A stretch of DNA of 64,000 nt from Streptomyces sp. NBC_00442 (lineage in GTDB: Bacteria; Actinomycetota; Actinomycetes; Streptomycetales; Streptomycetaceae), in NCBI RefSeq assembly GCF_036014195.1, contig NZ_CP107918.1:2666001-2730000 (forward strand). Reading direction: 5' to 3'. A program made the translations under genes and the position numbers. Position 1 is the first letter of the stretch; each line of letters begins with the position of its first letter. Of this stretch, positions 8,138 to 16,874 are shown one piece after another. Below the pieces are notes generated by a model. That model had not been told where the DNA came from. It worked only from the letters and a program-made list of their open reading frames with translations, and did no database searches.

Positions 8138-8854
8138 TCAGCCCGGCGGCGTCCGGGAGAGCTTGGTGAGCTGCGCGTCGGCCACCTCGTGCGGCACGGT
8201 GACCGTCGAGGGCGCCCGCTCGGACAGGTCGATCGCCATGAACCGCACGACGGTCGCGCCGCGGCGCACCACGACGATGTGCACGGGTGCGCTCTCGCCC
8301 TGGCCGAGCACCGACGCCGTCCAGCTGACCGATTCCTCGCCCGCGACGGCGTACGGCAGGCTCCGCACGTTCCGGTAGGCGGCCGCGTGGCCGTCGAGCA
8401 CGGTGCCGAAGCCGGCGCCGCAGCGGGTCACGGCGGTGCGCAGCCGGGCGAGCAGGTCCCGGGCGTCGGGGGCGGCGTAGTCGGAGAGCGACGCGGACAC
8501 GGCGAGACCCGGGGTGTCGTGCGAGCCGAGCCCGCGGCTCACGGTCGCGCGGGCGCGGTCGTCGGGCCGTTCGCCCATCACCTCGGCCAGGGGCGCGCAG
8601 GCGTCGCGATCGGCCCGCGGGGTGCCCCGGGTGTCGTCGGGCGCGGGATCACCGGAGACCTGGTAGCCCGGTACGTCGCCCGCGGCGAGCGCGGCGCGTT
8701 CCAGGGCGGCCTGGGCGGCCGACGGCCGGGAGGCGCCGGCGACGGATTCGACCGGCCCGTCCGGTCCGGTGCAGGCGGCCGCGGCGAGCAGCACGGTCAG
8801 GGTGAGCACCGCCGCTCGGGCGGATGCCTTGGCACGCGTGACCCGGAGCCGCAT
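8138..8854 (-). CDS. Putative lipoprotein
   Basis: A 238-residue protein with an export signal ending in the lipobox LLAAAAC (Cys near residue 28). The mature part has two other cysteines (RDACAPL and VTRCGAGF), with no recognised domain; the pattern of a conserved Cys pair and a C-terminal beta-rich block (HIVVVRRGATVVRFMAIDL) resembles PknH-sensor-like or DUF extracellular lipoproteins, but I cannot assign it. ATG 8854 is preferred over an in-frame GTG at 8872. It converges with pspC-like gene at 8128. Confidence 0.8.
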   Translation of the reverse strand: MRLRVTRAKASARAAVLTLTVLLAAAACTGPDGPVESVAGASRPSAAQAALERAALAAGDVPGYQVSGDPAPDDTRGTPRADRDACAPLAEVMGERPDDRARATVSRGLGSHDTPGLAVSASLSDYAAPDARDLLARLRTAVTRCGAGFGTVLDGHAAAYRNVRSLPYAVAGEESVSWTASVLGQGESAPVHIVVVRRGATVVRFMAIDLSERAPSTVTVPHEVADAQLTKLSRTPPG

Positions 8855-8875
8855 GATCCCGACCCTACTCACACG

Positions 8876-8918
8876 CCGCGGGGGCGCGCACCCGGCTCAT
8901 GGGTGTGCGCCCCCGCGG
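8876..8918 (-). terminator. Long GC-rich terminator hairpin
   Basis: An 18-bp stem with one G-T type mismatch and a 7-base loop (GGCTCAT) lies immediately after the end of the small secreted protein gene on the minus strand and before the lipoprotein gene. Confidence 0.75.
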
Positions 8919-8931
8919 GGGTCGGCGTGGG

Positions 8932-9228
8932 TCAGCCGGAGAGGCCGGGCAGCCCGCCGCCGGCGAGGTTGCTCGCCACGGGGCCGGTGGGCAGGCCGCC
9001 GAGCAGCCCGGCGACGGGGTCGGAGCTGGTGCCCTTCTGGCCGCCGGCCAGCGCCTCGGGGGAGGCCGCGGGCAGTGCCCGGGAGACGAGGCCGAGCGGG
9101 GTCCCGGCGGTCACGGTCGACAGCGTGCCCATCGGGAGCGCGGGGGCGGCGGACGCCGTCCCGGCGGCAGCGGCGGCGAAGGCGGCACCGAGGGCAACGA
9201 CACCGAGCGTCCTGGCAGACTGCTTCAT
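8932..9228 (-). CDS. Small secreted protein, unknown function
   Basis: A 98-residue protein with a clear Sec signal (MKQSARTLGVVALGAAFAAA, cleavage near ASA-AP). The mature 69 residues are Gly/Leu/Pro/Ala rich with GLLGGLPTG and GGGLPGLSG and contain no cysteine, so it is not a chaplin. It is a stand-alone unit ended by a strong hairpin. It has the same flavour as the secreted protein at 1961-2371. Function unknown. Confidence 0.82.
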   Translation of the reverse strand: MKQSARTLGVVALGAAFAAAAAGTASAAPALPMGTLSTVTAGTPLGLVSRALPAASPEALAGGQKGTSSDPVAGLLGGLPTGPVASNLAGGGLPGLSG

Positions 9229-9306
9229 CAGAAATTTGTCCTTGGGGTGGGGAGGGTGAGCGGCTCGCCAAGTTAGTCAGCGAAACGTCCTGGCCGCAAA
9301 CACCCG

Positions 9307-9340
9307 AAAACGGCCGGTCGTTCACACGTCCGGCCGTTCT
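9307..9340 (-). terminator. Terminator of add
   Basis: Arms AAAACGGCCGG and CCGGCCGTTCT pair with one mismatch; read on the minus strand the hairpin ends with TTTT. It starts 14 bases after the add stop codon. Confidence 0.75.
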
Positions 9341-9353
9341 ACGCTCCCCGCAA

Positions 9354-10508
9354 TCAGCCGCCCGTGACCGCGGAACCGCTGGTCGTAGCGGTCTGCTGGA
9401 ACAGCCATTCGGACTTCAACTCGGCATAACCGGGCTTGATCACGTCATTGATCATGGCCAGTCGTTCGTCGAAAGGAATGAATGCTGATTTCATCGCATT
9501 GACCGTGAACCACTGGATGTCATCGAGCGTGTAGCCGAAGGCATTCGCCAGGTGCTCGAATTCCTGGCTCATGCTGGTGCCCGACATGAGACGGTTGTCC
9601 GTGTTGACCGTCGCGCGGAAATGCAGCTTGCGCAGCAGCCCGATGGGGTGGTCGGCGTACGAGGCCGCGGCGCCGGTCTGGAGGTTGGAGGTGGGGCACA
9701 TCTCCAGCGGGATCCGCTTGTCGCGCACGTACGAGGCGAGCCGGCCGAGCTTCACGCCGCCGTCCTCGGCGACCTCGATGTCGTCGATGATGCGTACCCC
9801 GTGGCCGAGCCGGTCGGCGCCGCACCACTGGAGGGCCTGCCAGATCGACGGCAGGCCGAAGGCCTCGCCGGCGTGGATGGTGAAGTGGTTGTTCTCGCGC
9901 TTGAGGTACTCGAAGGCATCGAGGTGACGGGTGGGCGGGAAGCCCGCCTCCGCGCCCGCGATGTCGAAGCCGACGACGCCCGAGTCCCGGTAGGAGTTGG
10001 CGAGTTCGGCGATCTCCAGGGCGCGGGCGGCGTGCCGCATCGCGGTGAGCAGCGCGCCCACCCGGATGCGGTGGCCGCCCGCGCGAGCCCGCTTCTCCCC
10101 TTCGCGGAAGCCCGCGTTGACGGCCTCGACGACCTCGTCGAGGGTGAGGCCCTGCTCCAGGTGCTGCTCGGGCGCGTACCGCACCTCGGCGTAGACGACG
10201 CCGTCCTCGGCGAGGTCCTCGGCGCACTCGGCGGCCACCCGGAACAGCGCGTCGCGGGTCTGCATGACGGCGCAGGTGTGCGCGAAGGTCTCCAAGTACC
10301 GTTCCAGGGAGCCCGAGTCGGCGGCCTCGCGGAACCAGATGCCCAGCTTGTCGGGCTCGGTCTCGGGCAGGCCTTCATAGCCTGTGTCGCGGGCGATGTC
10401 GATGATGGTCCCGGGACGCAGGCCGCCGTCGAGGTGGTCGTGGAGCAGCACCTTCGGGGCACGGCTGATCTGATCCGGGGTGGGCACGGATGCGGTCTGG
10501 CTCGTCAT
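9354..10508 (-). CDS. add: Adenosine deaminase
   Basis: A 384-residue enzyme that hydrolytically deaminates adenosine and deoxyadenosine to inosine. Zinc-binding and catalytic blocks are present: HDHLDGG near residue 24, HAGEAFGL (His and catalytic Glu), RLGHGVRI (His) and a C-terminal TVNTDNR block where the metal-binding aspartate lies. Length is usual for actinobacterial Add. A CTACGCGCGTAG palindrome lies 17 bp before the ATG. Together with deoA, cdd and the nucleoside transporter it forms a dispersed salvage regulon in this window. Confidence 0.95.
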   Translation of the reverse strand: MTSQTASVPTPDQISRAPKVLLHDHLDGGLRPGTIIDIARDTGYEGLPETEPDKLGIWFREAADSGSLERYLETFAHTCAVMQTRDALFRVAAECAEDLAEDGVVYAEVRYAPEQHLEQGLTLDEVVEAVNAGFREGEKRARAGGHRIRVGALLTAMRHAARALEIAELANSYRDSGVVGFDIAGAEAGFPPTRHLDAFEYLKRENNHFTIHAGEAFGLPSIWQALQWCGADRLGHGVRIIDDIEVAEDGGVKLGRLASYVRDKRIPLEMCPTSNLQTGAAASYADHPIGLLRKLHFRATVNTDNRLMSGTSMSQEFEHLANAFGYTLDDIQWFTVNAMKSAFIPFDERLAMINDVIKPGYAELKSEWLFQQTATTSGSAVTGG

Positions 10509-10524
10509 CCGGGCACTCTAGCCC

Positions 10525-10536
10525 CTACGCGCGTAG
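10525..10536. promoter_or_regulatory. Nucleoside operator A, CTACGCGCGTAG
   Basis: Perfect 12-bp palindrome 17 bp upstream of the add start. The same sequence or close variants precede deoA (21641), the ABC transporter genes (26194) and the BMP lipoprotein gene (27421). The regulator is not known to me. Confidence 0.75.
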
Positions 10537-10622
10537 ATCGCCGGGTGTCCGAACGCCGCCGATACGTAACAGTGACCGTGCGGACGGGTGGCGTACACCC
10601 CGGCTTCTGAGACTGTTCTGCC

Positions 10623-11387
10623 ATGGCACAGCAAGCGATTCCCCTGCCTGCTGCCCGGCTGGGACGGGCCGTCGGTGCGACCGGCACCGGCGCGACGGTC
10701 AGCGGCGTGGTCCTCGTACTGCCGGACGGCGACCCCGTCTCGGTACGGCGGCCCTCCCCCGTGGCGTACGCGGCCGCGCTGCCGCTGGCCCGCAGACTGG
10801 CGCGGGACGGACGAGCAGCGGGTCTGGTGGCGCACGGCGTGCACTACCGCGGCAACGGCTGGAACGGCGGCGACGCCCGGCTCGCCCTGGACGCGGAGTG
10901 GGCGGCCGACGAGGCCGTGCGCCGCTACGGAGACGTGCAGGTGTGCCTGGCCGGGCACGGCATGGGCGGCCGGGCCGCGCTGCGGGCGGCGGGCCATCCC
11001 GCCGTCAACTCCGTTCTCGCACTTGCCCCTTGGATCCCGTCGGACGATGTGGCGGCCGATCCGGAGCCGGTGAAGCAGCTGGTGGGGCGGCGCGTGATGA
11101 TCGTGCACGGCACCAATGACGCGCGCTGCGATCCGGAGCTGTCCTTCCGGCTCGCCGAGCGCGCCAAGAAGGCCAACCGGGACACCTGCCGTTTCGAGGT
11201 CCACTCCGACGGCCACGCGATGCGCCAGCACCGCCCCGAAGTCCACGCGCTGGCCGTGGACTTCGTGCTCGGCACGCTGCTCTCGCGCCCGTACGCCCGC
11301 CCGGTCGAGGACGCCTTCGCCGCGCCGCCGCCGCTGGGGCTGCGCATGCCGCTGGCCTCGGGATTCGGCAAGTCCCTTCGCCCCTGA
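10623..11387 (+). CDS. Alpha/beta-hydrolase-fold protein lacking the nucleophile serine
   Basis: A 254-residue alpha/beta-hydrolase-fold protein. The nucleophile elbow reads AGHGMGGRAAL, so the residue normally occupied by Ser (GxSxG) is His. An acid region (IVHGTNDARCD) and a late histidine (VHSDGHAM) are kept. Hydrolase activity is therefore doubtful; it may be a binding protein or use other chemistry. It is divergent from add, whose operator is shared in the 114-bp gap. Start ATG 10623 has no strong ribosome site. Confidence 0.85.
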   Translation: MAQQAIPLPAARLGRAVGATGTGATVSGVVLVLPDGDPVSVRRPSPVAYAAALPLARRLARDGRAAGLVAHGVHYRGNGWNGGDARLALDAEWAADEAVRRYGDVQVCLAGHGMGGRAALRAAGHPAVNSVLALAPWIPSDDVAADPEPVKQLVGRRVMIVHGTNDARCDPELSFRLAERAKKANRDTCRFEVHSDGHAMRQHRPEVHALAVDFVLGTLLSRPYARPVEDAFAAPPPLGLRMPLASGFGKSLRP

Positions 11388-11392
11388 GGGAG

Positions 11393-12325
11393 TTACTCGG
11401 GGATCAGCTTGCCCCGCCGGGAGAGCAGAAAGGCCTTGAACGCGGCCACCGGCGGGGTGTCGGGATGCCCGTCGAGCCACGCCACGCCGATCTCGCGCAC
11501 CGCGCGCGGCGCGGTGACGGTCAGCTCGACGACGCCCGGCCGCGCCACCGCGGGCGGCGGAAGCAGGGCCACGCCGAGCCCGGCCGCGACCAGGCCCCGC
11601 AGGGTCTCGGCCTCCTCGCCCTCGAACGCGATCCGCGGCGCGAACCCGGCCTCCGCGCACAGGTCGTCGGTGATGCGGCGCAGGCCGTAGCCGGGTTCGA
11701 GGGTCACGAAGGTCTCGTCGGCGGCCTCCGCGAGCCGCACCCGCTTGCGCCCCGCGAGCCGGTGGTCGTCGGGTACCACCAGGCGAAGACGCTGCTCGTC
11801 GAGGCGCCGGGCCACCAGGTCGGGCGCGTCGGGCACCGGCGAGGTCAGACACAGGTCGAGCCCGCCCGCGCGCAGCCGCTCGATCATCGCCTCGCCGTAG
11901 TTCTGTACGAGGGTGAAGCGGATGCGGGGGTGGTCGGCCCGGAAGGCGCGGATGAGGCCCGGCACGGTCTCGGAGCCCATGGTGTGCAGGAAGCCGAAGG
12001 CGACCTTGCCGGCCGCCGGGTCGGCGTCCGCGCGGACCGACTCGGCGGCCCGGCCGACCTCCGCGAGCGCCCGCTCGGCGGAGCCGAGGAAGGTGCGGCC
12101 CGCGGCGGTCAGCGCCACGGTGCGGCCCTTGCGCGCGAACAGGGCGACACCCAGGTCCTCTTCGAGGCGGACCATGGCGCGCGAGAGGGTCGACTGCGGC
12201 ACGCCCAGCTCCTGAGCGGCGCGGGTGACGTGCTCGTGCCGGGCCACCCCGACGAAGTACGCGAGCCGCGGCGCGAGCGCCAGCGCGGCGTCTTCCATGG
12301 ATTCTTCGTAACTGTTCAATGACAC
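11393..12325 (-). CDS. LysR family transcriptional regulator
   Basis: A 310-residue LysR-type regulator. The helix-turn-helix occupies about residues 20-75 (HVTRAAQELGVPQSTLSRAM, LGVALFARKGRTVALT) and the effector-binding periplasmic-protein-like domain follows. GTG 12325 with AGAGG upstream is chosen; ATG 12298 (MEDAALALAP) is an alternative. It is divergent from an MFS efflux gene and a LysR box TGCAT-N11-ATGCA lies over that promoter, so it very probably controls the transporter. The effector is unknown. Confidence 0.92.
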   Translation of the reverse strand: MSLNSYEESMEDAALALAPRLAYFVGVARHEHVTRAAQELGVPQSTLSRAMVRLEEDLGVALFARKGRTVALTAAGRTFLGSAERALAEVGRAAESVRADADPAAGKVAFGFLHTMGSETVPGLIRAFRADHPRIRFTLVQNYGEAMIERLRAGGLDLCLTSPVPDAPDLVARRLDEQRLRLVVPDDHRLAGRKRVRLAEAADETFVTLEPGYGLRRITDDLCAEAGFAPRIAFEGEEAETLRGLVAAGLGVALLPPPAVARPGVVELTVTAPRAVREIGVAWLDGHPDTPPVAAFKAFLLSRRGKLIPE

Positions 12326-12377
12326 GCGCGCCTCTGAACTGGGCTGATGCAGGAGTGGATCGATTATCCCCCATCTG

Positions 12378-12398
12378 TGCATTGGACGCATAAATGCA
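12378..12398. promoter_or_regulatory. LysR box TGCAT-N11-ATGCA over MFS promoter
   Basis: A perfect 5-bp inverted repeat spaced by 11 bases with the T-N11-A core. It overlaps a possible -35 (TTGGAC, 12382-12387) matched by TACGGT at 12407-12412 (19-bp spacer), which would place transcription start at or near the MFS ATG at 12419. Confidence 0.7.
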
Positions 12399-12418
12399 GG
12401 CGGGCCTACGGTCTTGGC

Positions 12419-13702
12419 ATGCCTCCCGCCAGTACCGGGGCGTCCACCACCGTGGCCGCCTCGACCTCGCCGTCCCCGCTCCAGCTCACCCCGGGCGCCG
12501 CCGGTTACCGCCGGATGAGCTTCGCGCTCTTCGCCGCCGGTGTCGCCACCTTCGCCCTCCTCTACTCCACGCAGGCCCTGCTGCCGCTGATCTCCGCGGA
12601 CCTCGGGGCCACGGCGAGCGCGGCCAGCTGGACGGTGTCGGCGGCCACCGGCGCGCTCGCCCTGTTCGTGCTGCCGCTCAGCGCCCTGTCCGAGCGGTTC
12701 GGGCGGACCCGGATGATGACGGTGTCCCTCGCGGTCGCGGTCCTGGTGGGCCTGCTCGTCCCGTTCGCACCGAACGTGGGCTGGCTGGTGGCGCTGCGCG
12801 CGGTCCAGGGCGCGGCGATCGCGGGCCTGCCCGCGTCGGCGATGGCGTACCTGGCGGAGGAAGTGAAGCCGAAGGCGCTGATCGCGGCGATCGGCCTGTT
12901 CGTCGCGGGCAACTCGATCGGCGGCATGAGCGGACGCATCCTGACCGGCTGGGTCGCGCAGGCCTGGGGCTGGCGCGCGGCACTGCTCTCGGTGGGCGCG
13001 CTGGCCGCGGTGTGCGCGGTCGTCTTCAAGCTGCTCCTCCCCAAGGCCCGCAATTTCACGCCGGGTTCGCTGAACCCGCGGGCCCTGGCCCGCACCGTGC
13101 GCGGCCACCTCACCGACCCGCTCCTGGTCCGCCTGTATGTGATCGGCGCGCTGTTCATGACGGTGTTCGGCGCGGTCTACACGGTGATCGGCTACCGGCT
13201 CACCGCGGCGCCGTTCAACCTGCCGCAGGGCCTGATCGGCTCGATCTTCCTGGTCTACCTGGTCGGCACGGTCTCCTCGGCCACCGCCGGCAAGCTGGTG
13301 GCCCGGGTCGGCCGGCGCGGCGCCCTGTACCTGGGCGTGTCCACGACCGCGGCGGGCCTGCTGCTCTCCCTCGCCTCCTCCCTGCCCGCGATCCTGGCCG
13401 GCCTCGTCCTGATCACCGCGGGTTTCTTCGTGGGCCACTCGGTGGCCTCCTCCTCGGTCAGCCACACCGCCAAGCAGGGCCGCGCCCAGGCGTCCGCGCT
13501 CTACCAGTCCGCCTACTACCTGGGCTCCAGCGCGGGCGGGACGCTCGGCGCGGTCGCCTTCCACGCGGCGGGCTGGCCGGCCACGGTGCTGCTCGGGCTC
13601 CTCGCGGTCCTGGGCGTCGTCTCGGTCACCCTGTACGGATCGCACGCGGCCCGCGCCGAGCGCCGCAGCCACGGCCTGCACCTGGCACACGCCCGCCACT
13701 GA
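12419..13702 (+). CDS. MFS transporter, drug/arabinose-efflux type
   Basis: A 427-residue major facilitator with 12 predicted membrane segments. The loop 2-3 signature appears as LSERFGRTRMMTVSL, and the second half has VARVGRRGALYLG. The sequence type is the YnfM/AraJ-like proton-driven efflux group. ATG 12419 matches the probable transcription start, so the mRNA is likely leaderless. It is controlled by the divergent LysR protein (inferred). Substrate unknown. Confidence 0.9.
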   Translation: MPPASTGASTTVAASTSPSPLQLTPGAAGYRRMSFALFAAGVATFALLYSTQALLPLISADLGATASAASWTVSAATGALALFVLPLSALSERFGRTRMMTVSLAVAVLVGLLVPFAPNVGWLVALRAVQGAAIAGLPASAMAYLAEEVKPKALIAAIGLFVAGNSIGGMSGRILTGWVAQAWGWRAALLSVGALAAVCAVVFKLLLPKARNFTPGSLNPRALARTVRGHLTDPLLVRLYVIGALFMTVFGAVYTVIGYRLTAAPFNLPQGLIGSIFLVYLVGTVSSATAGKLVARVGRRGALYLGVSTTAAGLLLSLASSLPAILAGLVLITAGFFVGHSVASSSVSHTAKQGRAQASALYQSAYYLGSSAGGTLGAVAFHAAGWPATVLLGLLAVLGVVSVTLYGSHAARAERRSHGLHLAHARH

Positions 13703-13793
13703 CCTGCGCCTTCTTCGGTAACCGCGCGATTGTCAGTGGGGTCCGGTAGCTTCCGAAGTGCTGGTATCGCGCGGCACGACACGGGGTGGACCG

Positions 13794-14795
13794 ATGAGTG
13801 ATCTGGTTACGGCGGCGGACCTGGACGTACGCCTCGAAGAGCACCGCAGAGAGCTGACGGGGTACTGCTACCGGATGCTCGGCTCGGCCTTCGAGGCGGA
13901 GGACGCGGTGCAGGACACGCTGGTGCGGGCGTGGCGCAGCATCGACAAGTTCGAGGGCCGCTCCTCGCTGCGCTCGTGGCTGTACCGCATCGCGACCAAC
14001 GTGTGCCTGGACATGCTGACCGCGGGCAACAAGCGGGCCCGCCCCATGGACCTGACCGCCGCCACCCCGGTGGCCAACGCCCAGCTCAACTCCCGCCCGG
14101 AGGTGACCTGGCTTGAGCCGGTGCCGGACGGGCGGGTGCTGCCCACGATCGAGGACCCGGCGGAGGCCGCGCTCGCCCGCGAGTCGGTGCGGCTCGCCTT
14201 CGTCGCAGCCCTCCAGCACCTGCCGCCCAAGCAGCGGGCGGTGCTGATCCTGCGCGAGGTGCTCGCCTGGAAGGCGGCGGAGGTCGCCGAGCTGCTCGAC
14301 ACGACGGTCGCCTCGGTCAACTCGGCGCTCCAGCGGGCCCGTTCGACGCTGGCGGAATCGGAGCCCAAGGAGACGGACGCGGCGGACCCTCTCGACGACG
14401 AACAGCAGAAGCTCCTGGACCGGTACGTGGCGGCCTTCGAGGGCTACGACATGACGGCCCTGACCGCGCTCCTCCACGAGGACGCCACGCTGTCCATGCC
14501 GCCGTACGACCTGTGGCTGCGCGGCCACGACGACATCGTGGGCTGGATGCTGGGCGTGGGCTCGGTCTGCCGGAATTCCCGCCTCGTGCCGACGGTGGCC
14601 AACGGGACCCCGGCCTTCGCCCACTACCACCCCGATCCCGCGGGCGGGTTCACCCCCTGGGCGCTGATGGTGATCGAAACGACCGGGGGCAAGATCTCCG
14701 GCATCACGTCCTTCCTGGACACGTCCCGCTGGTTCCCCCTCTTCAACCTCCCGGCCCGCCTCGACGAGGACGGCGACCCGGCCCCGGCGCGCTGA
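13794..14795 (+). CDS. ECF sigma factor with SnoaL-like C-terminal domain (SigG-like)
   Basis: A 333-residue extracytoplasmic sigma factor. Region 2 (YCYRMLGSAFEAEDAVQD, SLRSWLYRIATNVCLDML) lies in residues 25-85 and region 4 (LPPKQRAVLILREVLAWKAA, VASVNSALQRARSTL) in about 145-190. Residues 200-325 form a SnoaL/NTF2-like domain (VAAFEGYDMTALTALLHEDA, WLRGHDDIVGWM). Such tails replace a separate anti-sigma factor in several ECF groups, including SigG-like and ECF41 proteins. Start ATG 13794 follows GGTGGA. No cognate anti-sigma gene is adjacent. Confidence 0.9.
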   Translation: MSDLVTAADLDVRLEEHRRELTGYCYRMLGSAFEAEDAVQDTLVRAWRSIDKFEGRSSLRSWLYRIATNVCLDMLTAGNKRARPMDLTAATPVANAQLNSRPEVTWLEPVPDGRVLPTIEDPAEAALARESVRLAFVAALQHLPPKQRAVLILREVLAWKAAEVAELLDTTVASVNSALQRARSTLAESEPKETDAADPLDDEQQKLLDRYVAAFEGYDMTALTALLHEDATLSMPPYDLWLRGHDDIVGWMLGVGSVCRNSRLVPTVANGTPAFAHYHPDPAGGFTPWALMVIETTGGKISGITSFLDTSRWFPLFNLPARLDEDGDPAPAR

Positions 14796-14820
14796 AGGAC
14801 AGGGCGTCCGGGCGGCACCA

Positions 14821-14918
14821 ACAGCCGACAGCTGGACAAGATTGCTCTCGTCCACCAGGCGGGTCCGGCTCCGTCCTCGCGCCTGACACGACTCCCTGAT
14901 CAAGTCACCGATGGCCAT
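14821..14918 (-). pseudogene. Internally deleted 5' remnant of an XRE-TPR regulator
   Basis: These 98 bases match the first 176 bases of the regulator gene at 15623-16726 with a 78-base internal deletion. On the minus strand they encode MAIGDLIRESCQARGRSR and then TRLVDESN joined directly to LVQLSAV; the intact gene has MAIGDVIRELCQARGWSQ and KLSAVLDVPL. The HTH recognition region and everything downstream are gone. It lies in the same orientation as the intact gene, so the two form direct repeats around the GNAT gene. Confidence 0.8.
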
Positions 14919-14949
14919 GTGGTCAGCGGAGGCGCCCCTCGGGCCGCAG

Positions 14950-15480
14950 TCACCGAGACCCGGCGGCCGGTCCGCAAGCCTTCTCCAGGAGGGTGAACGA
15001 CTTGGGTGCACCGCCCGGCTGCGGTTTGTCCGCCGTGTGGCCGACGACCTGGTAACCAGCGTTCAGGTAGTAGGAGTTCAGGCGCGCGTTGCCGGCCAGG
15101 CAGTCCAGACGCGCGAATGCCCGCCCCGTCGCCGCTATGCGATGCTCTGCGGCACGCAGCAGGAGCCGCCCCGTCCCCGGCTGCACGTTGCTGCGGGCGA
15201 TCGTCAGCCGATGCACGTAGCCGGCCACCGGCGGCTGCGGTCCCCAGGCGTCCTCGTCCTCCCACCACAGCTCCCATGCCCCGGCCACGCGGCCATCAGC
15301 CTCGGCGAGCCAGACCTCACCACCGGCCATGGTCCTGCGGAAGTGATCCTGGTCGAGCTGACCGGGCTCCCACTGGCCGGTGATGCCTTGAGCGAGCATC
15401 CAGCGGGCGGCGTCGTCACGCAGTCGGACCAGAGTGGCGAGGTCGGTCTCCTCGGCGAGGCGGAAGCGCAGATCGTTCAC
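14950..15480 (-). CDS. GNAT family N-acetyltransferase
   Basis: A 176-residue GNAT acetyltransferase. The N-terminal strand-helix (RFRLAEETDLATLVRLRDDA), central strands (GEVWLAEADGRVAGAWELWW, YVHRLTIA) and acetyl-CoA loop (NVQPGTGRLLLRAAE) are present, and ARLDCLAGNARLNSYYLNAGYQ is the typical end. GTG 15480 is chosen because GGGAGG lies 8 bases before it. It sits between a broken and an intact copy of an XRE regulator 5' end, suggesting insertion or duplication history. Substrate unknown. Confidence 0.9.
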   Translation of the reverse strand: MNDLRFRLAEETDLATLVRLRDDAARWMLAQGITGQWEPGQLDQDHFRRTMAGGEVWLAEADGRVAGAWELWWEDEDAWGPQPPVAGYVHRLTIARSNVQPGTGRLLLRAAEHRIAATGRAFARLDCLAGNARLNSYYLNAGYQVVGHTADKPQPGGAPKSFTLLEKACGPAAGSR

Positions 15481-15622
15481 GTCGCGATCCTCCCATGGGC
15501 TCCCACGGGCGCTCGATCTCACTGGTCGTTGACGCGGAGGTCGTCGGTTGCACCGCCGACGGCACCTGCCTTCCAGTTGAGCGGGAGGCCCGGCGCTTCA
15601 GGGGGTAGGGGCGGGCTTCCCC

Positions 15623-16726
15623 TCACCGCTGAATCTCGCGCATGAGCATGCGCAGAGTAAGACTGTGCTTTTCGGGTGGCAGAGCATCCATGGCCGCCTG
15701 TGCGTAAGCAGTGCCGCCCTCCTGATCGCCGGCACGCGCCAACATCAACCCTCGGTGCAGTTCCAAGTGCGTGGCGAACCGTGGCAGTTCTGGGGGGAGT
15801 TCCGCGCGGGCCGCGTCCTGTGCTTCAACCGCTCCGCGCTCATCACCGAGCCGGGCCAACAGCAGCGAACGGAATACGTTCAGCCGCCAGTGAGGGACCG
15901 CATAGTCCGAAGTTTGCGCATGCGACCCCGCCTTGTCGAAAATGCGTCGCCCCTGCGTGTCCAGTTGGAGGGCCGTTTCACGGTCACCCCGGAGCGCCGC
16001 CGCGTGCGCCTTGCCATAGATCGCGTTCAGGAGCCCCAGCGAGGGTTTGTCGCTGATCTCCAGAGCCTGTTGCGCGAGCACGTCCGCGACGCCCAGCGAA
16101 GCCCCTTCGTAGCCCAGGGCGATAGCCGCACGGCCCCGCACCCACACTCGGGTCGCACCATCCCCCGACTGATCGGCGGCCCTCGCGGCCATGCGGTACC
16201 AGTGAACTGCCTTGGACCCGTCTGATCCCGGAAAGGTCTTGGCGTAGAGCGTCATGAGCCGCGAAGCCACTGACCAGAGGTGCGGCGTATCGAGTTGTTG
16301 CTGCACCACCACCAGCTCGCCGGAGATCCGGCGTTGAATGTCCGCGGCGCCGAGCGACATGTACTCGGTGCCGTACGTGGCCAGCTTGCTCTCCCAGGCA
16401 TCCGCCGTGGGCCCACCCGTCAGACGGGCGGCGAACCCCGCGGAGAGGAGGTCAGAGGCGATCACAGGGGCTATGGCAGCTCCGGCAGCATCCGTCAGAA
16501 ACGTGCGTCGATTCACTTCACCCTCAAGGACGGCTAGCGGCACGTCGAGAACAGCCGACAGCTTGGCAAGGTAGAAGGCCCTGGGCGTGACCTTGCCGCG
16601 CCACCATTTGCTGACGTACTCACGGGTCAGGTTCGTGCCATACCGCTCATTGATCTCGTCCGCCAGGCGGGTCTGGCTCCATCCTCGCGCCTGACACAAC
16701 TCCCTGATCACGTCACCGATGGCCAT
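15623..16726 (-). CDS. XRE-family HTH regulator with TPR-like C-terminal domain
   Basis: A 367-residue regulator. An XRE helix-turn-helix covers residues 3-65 (IRELCQARGWSQTRLADEIN, REYVSKWWRGKVTPRAF). A hydrophobic stretch with a twin-arginine-like start (NRRTFLTDAAGAAIAPV) follows near residue 80, then about 270 residues of Ala-rich helical repeats resembling tetratricopeptide sensors. Such proteins often sit beside small biosynthetic or signalling clusters in Streptomyces. It is divergent from the operon-like run 16875-19177 across 148 bp and is its likely regulator. Confidence 0.88.
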   Translation of the reverse strand: MAIGDVIRELCQARGWSQTRLADEINERYGTNLTREYVSKWWRGKVTPRAFYLAKLSAVLDVPLAVLEGEVNRRTFLTDAAGAAIAPVIASDLLSAGFAARLTGGPTADAWESKLATYGTEYMSLGAADIQRRISGELVVVQQQLDTPHLWSVASRLMTLYAKTFPGSDGSKAVHWYRMAARAADQSGDGATRVWVRGRAAIALGYEGASLGVADVLAQQALEISDKPSLGLLNAIYGKAHAAALRGDRETALQLDTQGRRIFDKAGSHAQTSDYAVPHWRLNVFRSLLLARLGDERGAVEAQDAARAELPPELPRFATHLELHRGLMLARAGDQEGGTAYAQAAMDALPPEKHSLTLRMLMREIQR

Positions 16727-16874
16727 GGGCCCATGGTGCCCCAGAGAGACCCTGCCGTCCTGTAACTCCGGTCAGCGAAAACGTACTTGCCCCTACTTAT
16801 GCCCCTAGTCGGCACCCTTCCCGACCGCGACAGTGTCCGAGCAGTGACACACCGCAATGAAGAGGTGACCTCAT

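Noticed and set aside
11393..13699. A 768-codon minus frame containing the LysR protein
   Set aside because: The first 450 residues are Arg/Gly/Gln-rich antisense of the MFS gene; only the last 310 form a LysR protein.
16490..16515. Twin-arginine-like NRRTFLTDAAGAA stretch as an export signal
   Set aside because: It lies about 80 residues inside an XRE regulator after its DNA-binding domain, so it is not an N-terminal signal; such stretches are usual in this regulator type.
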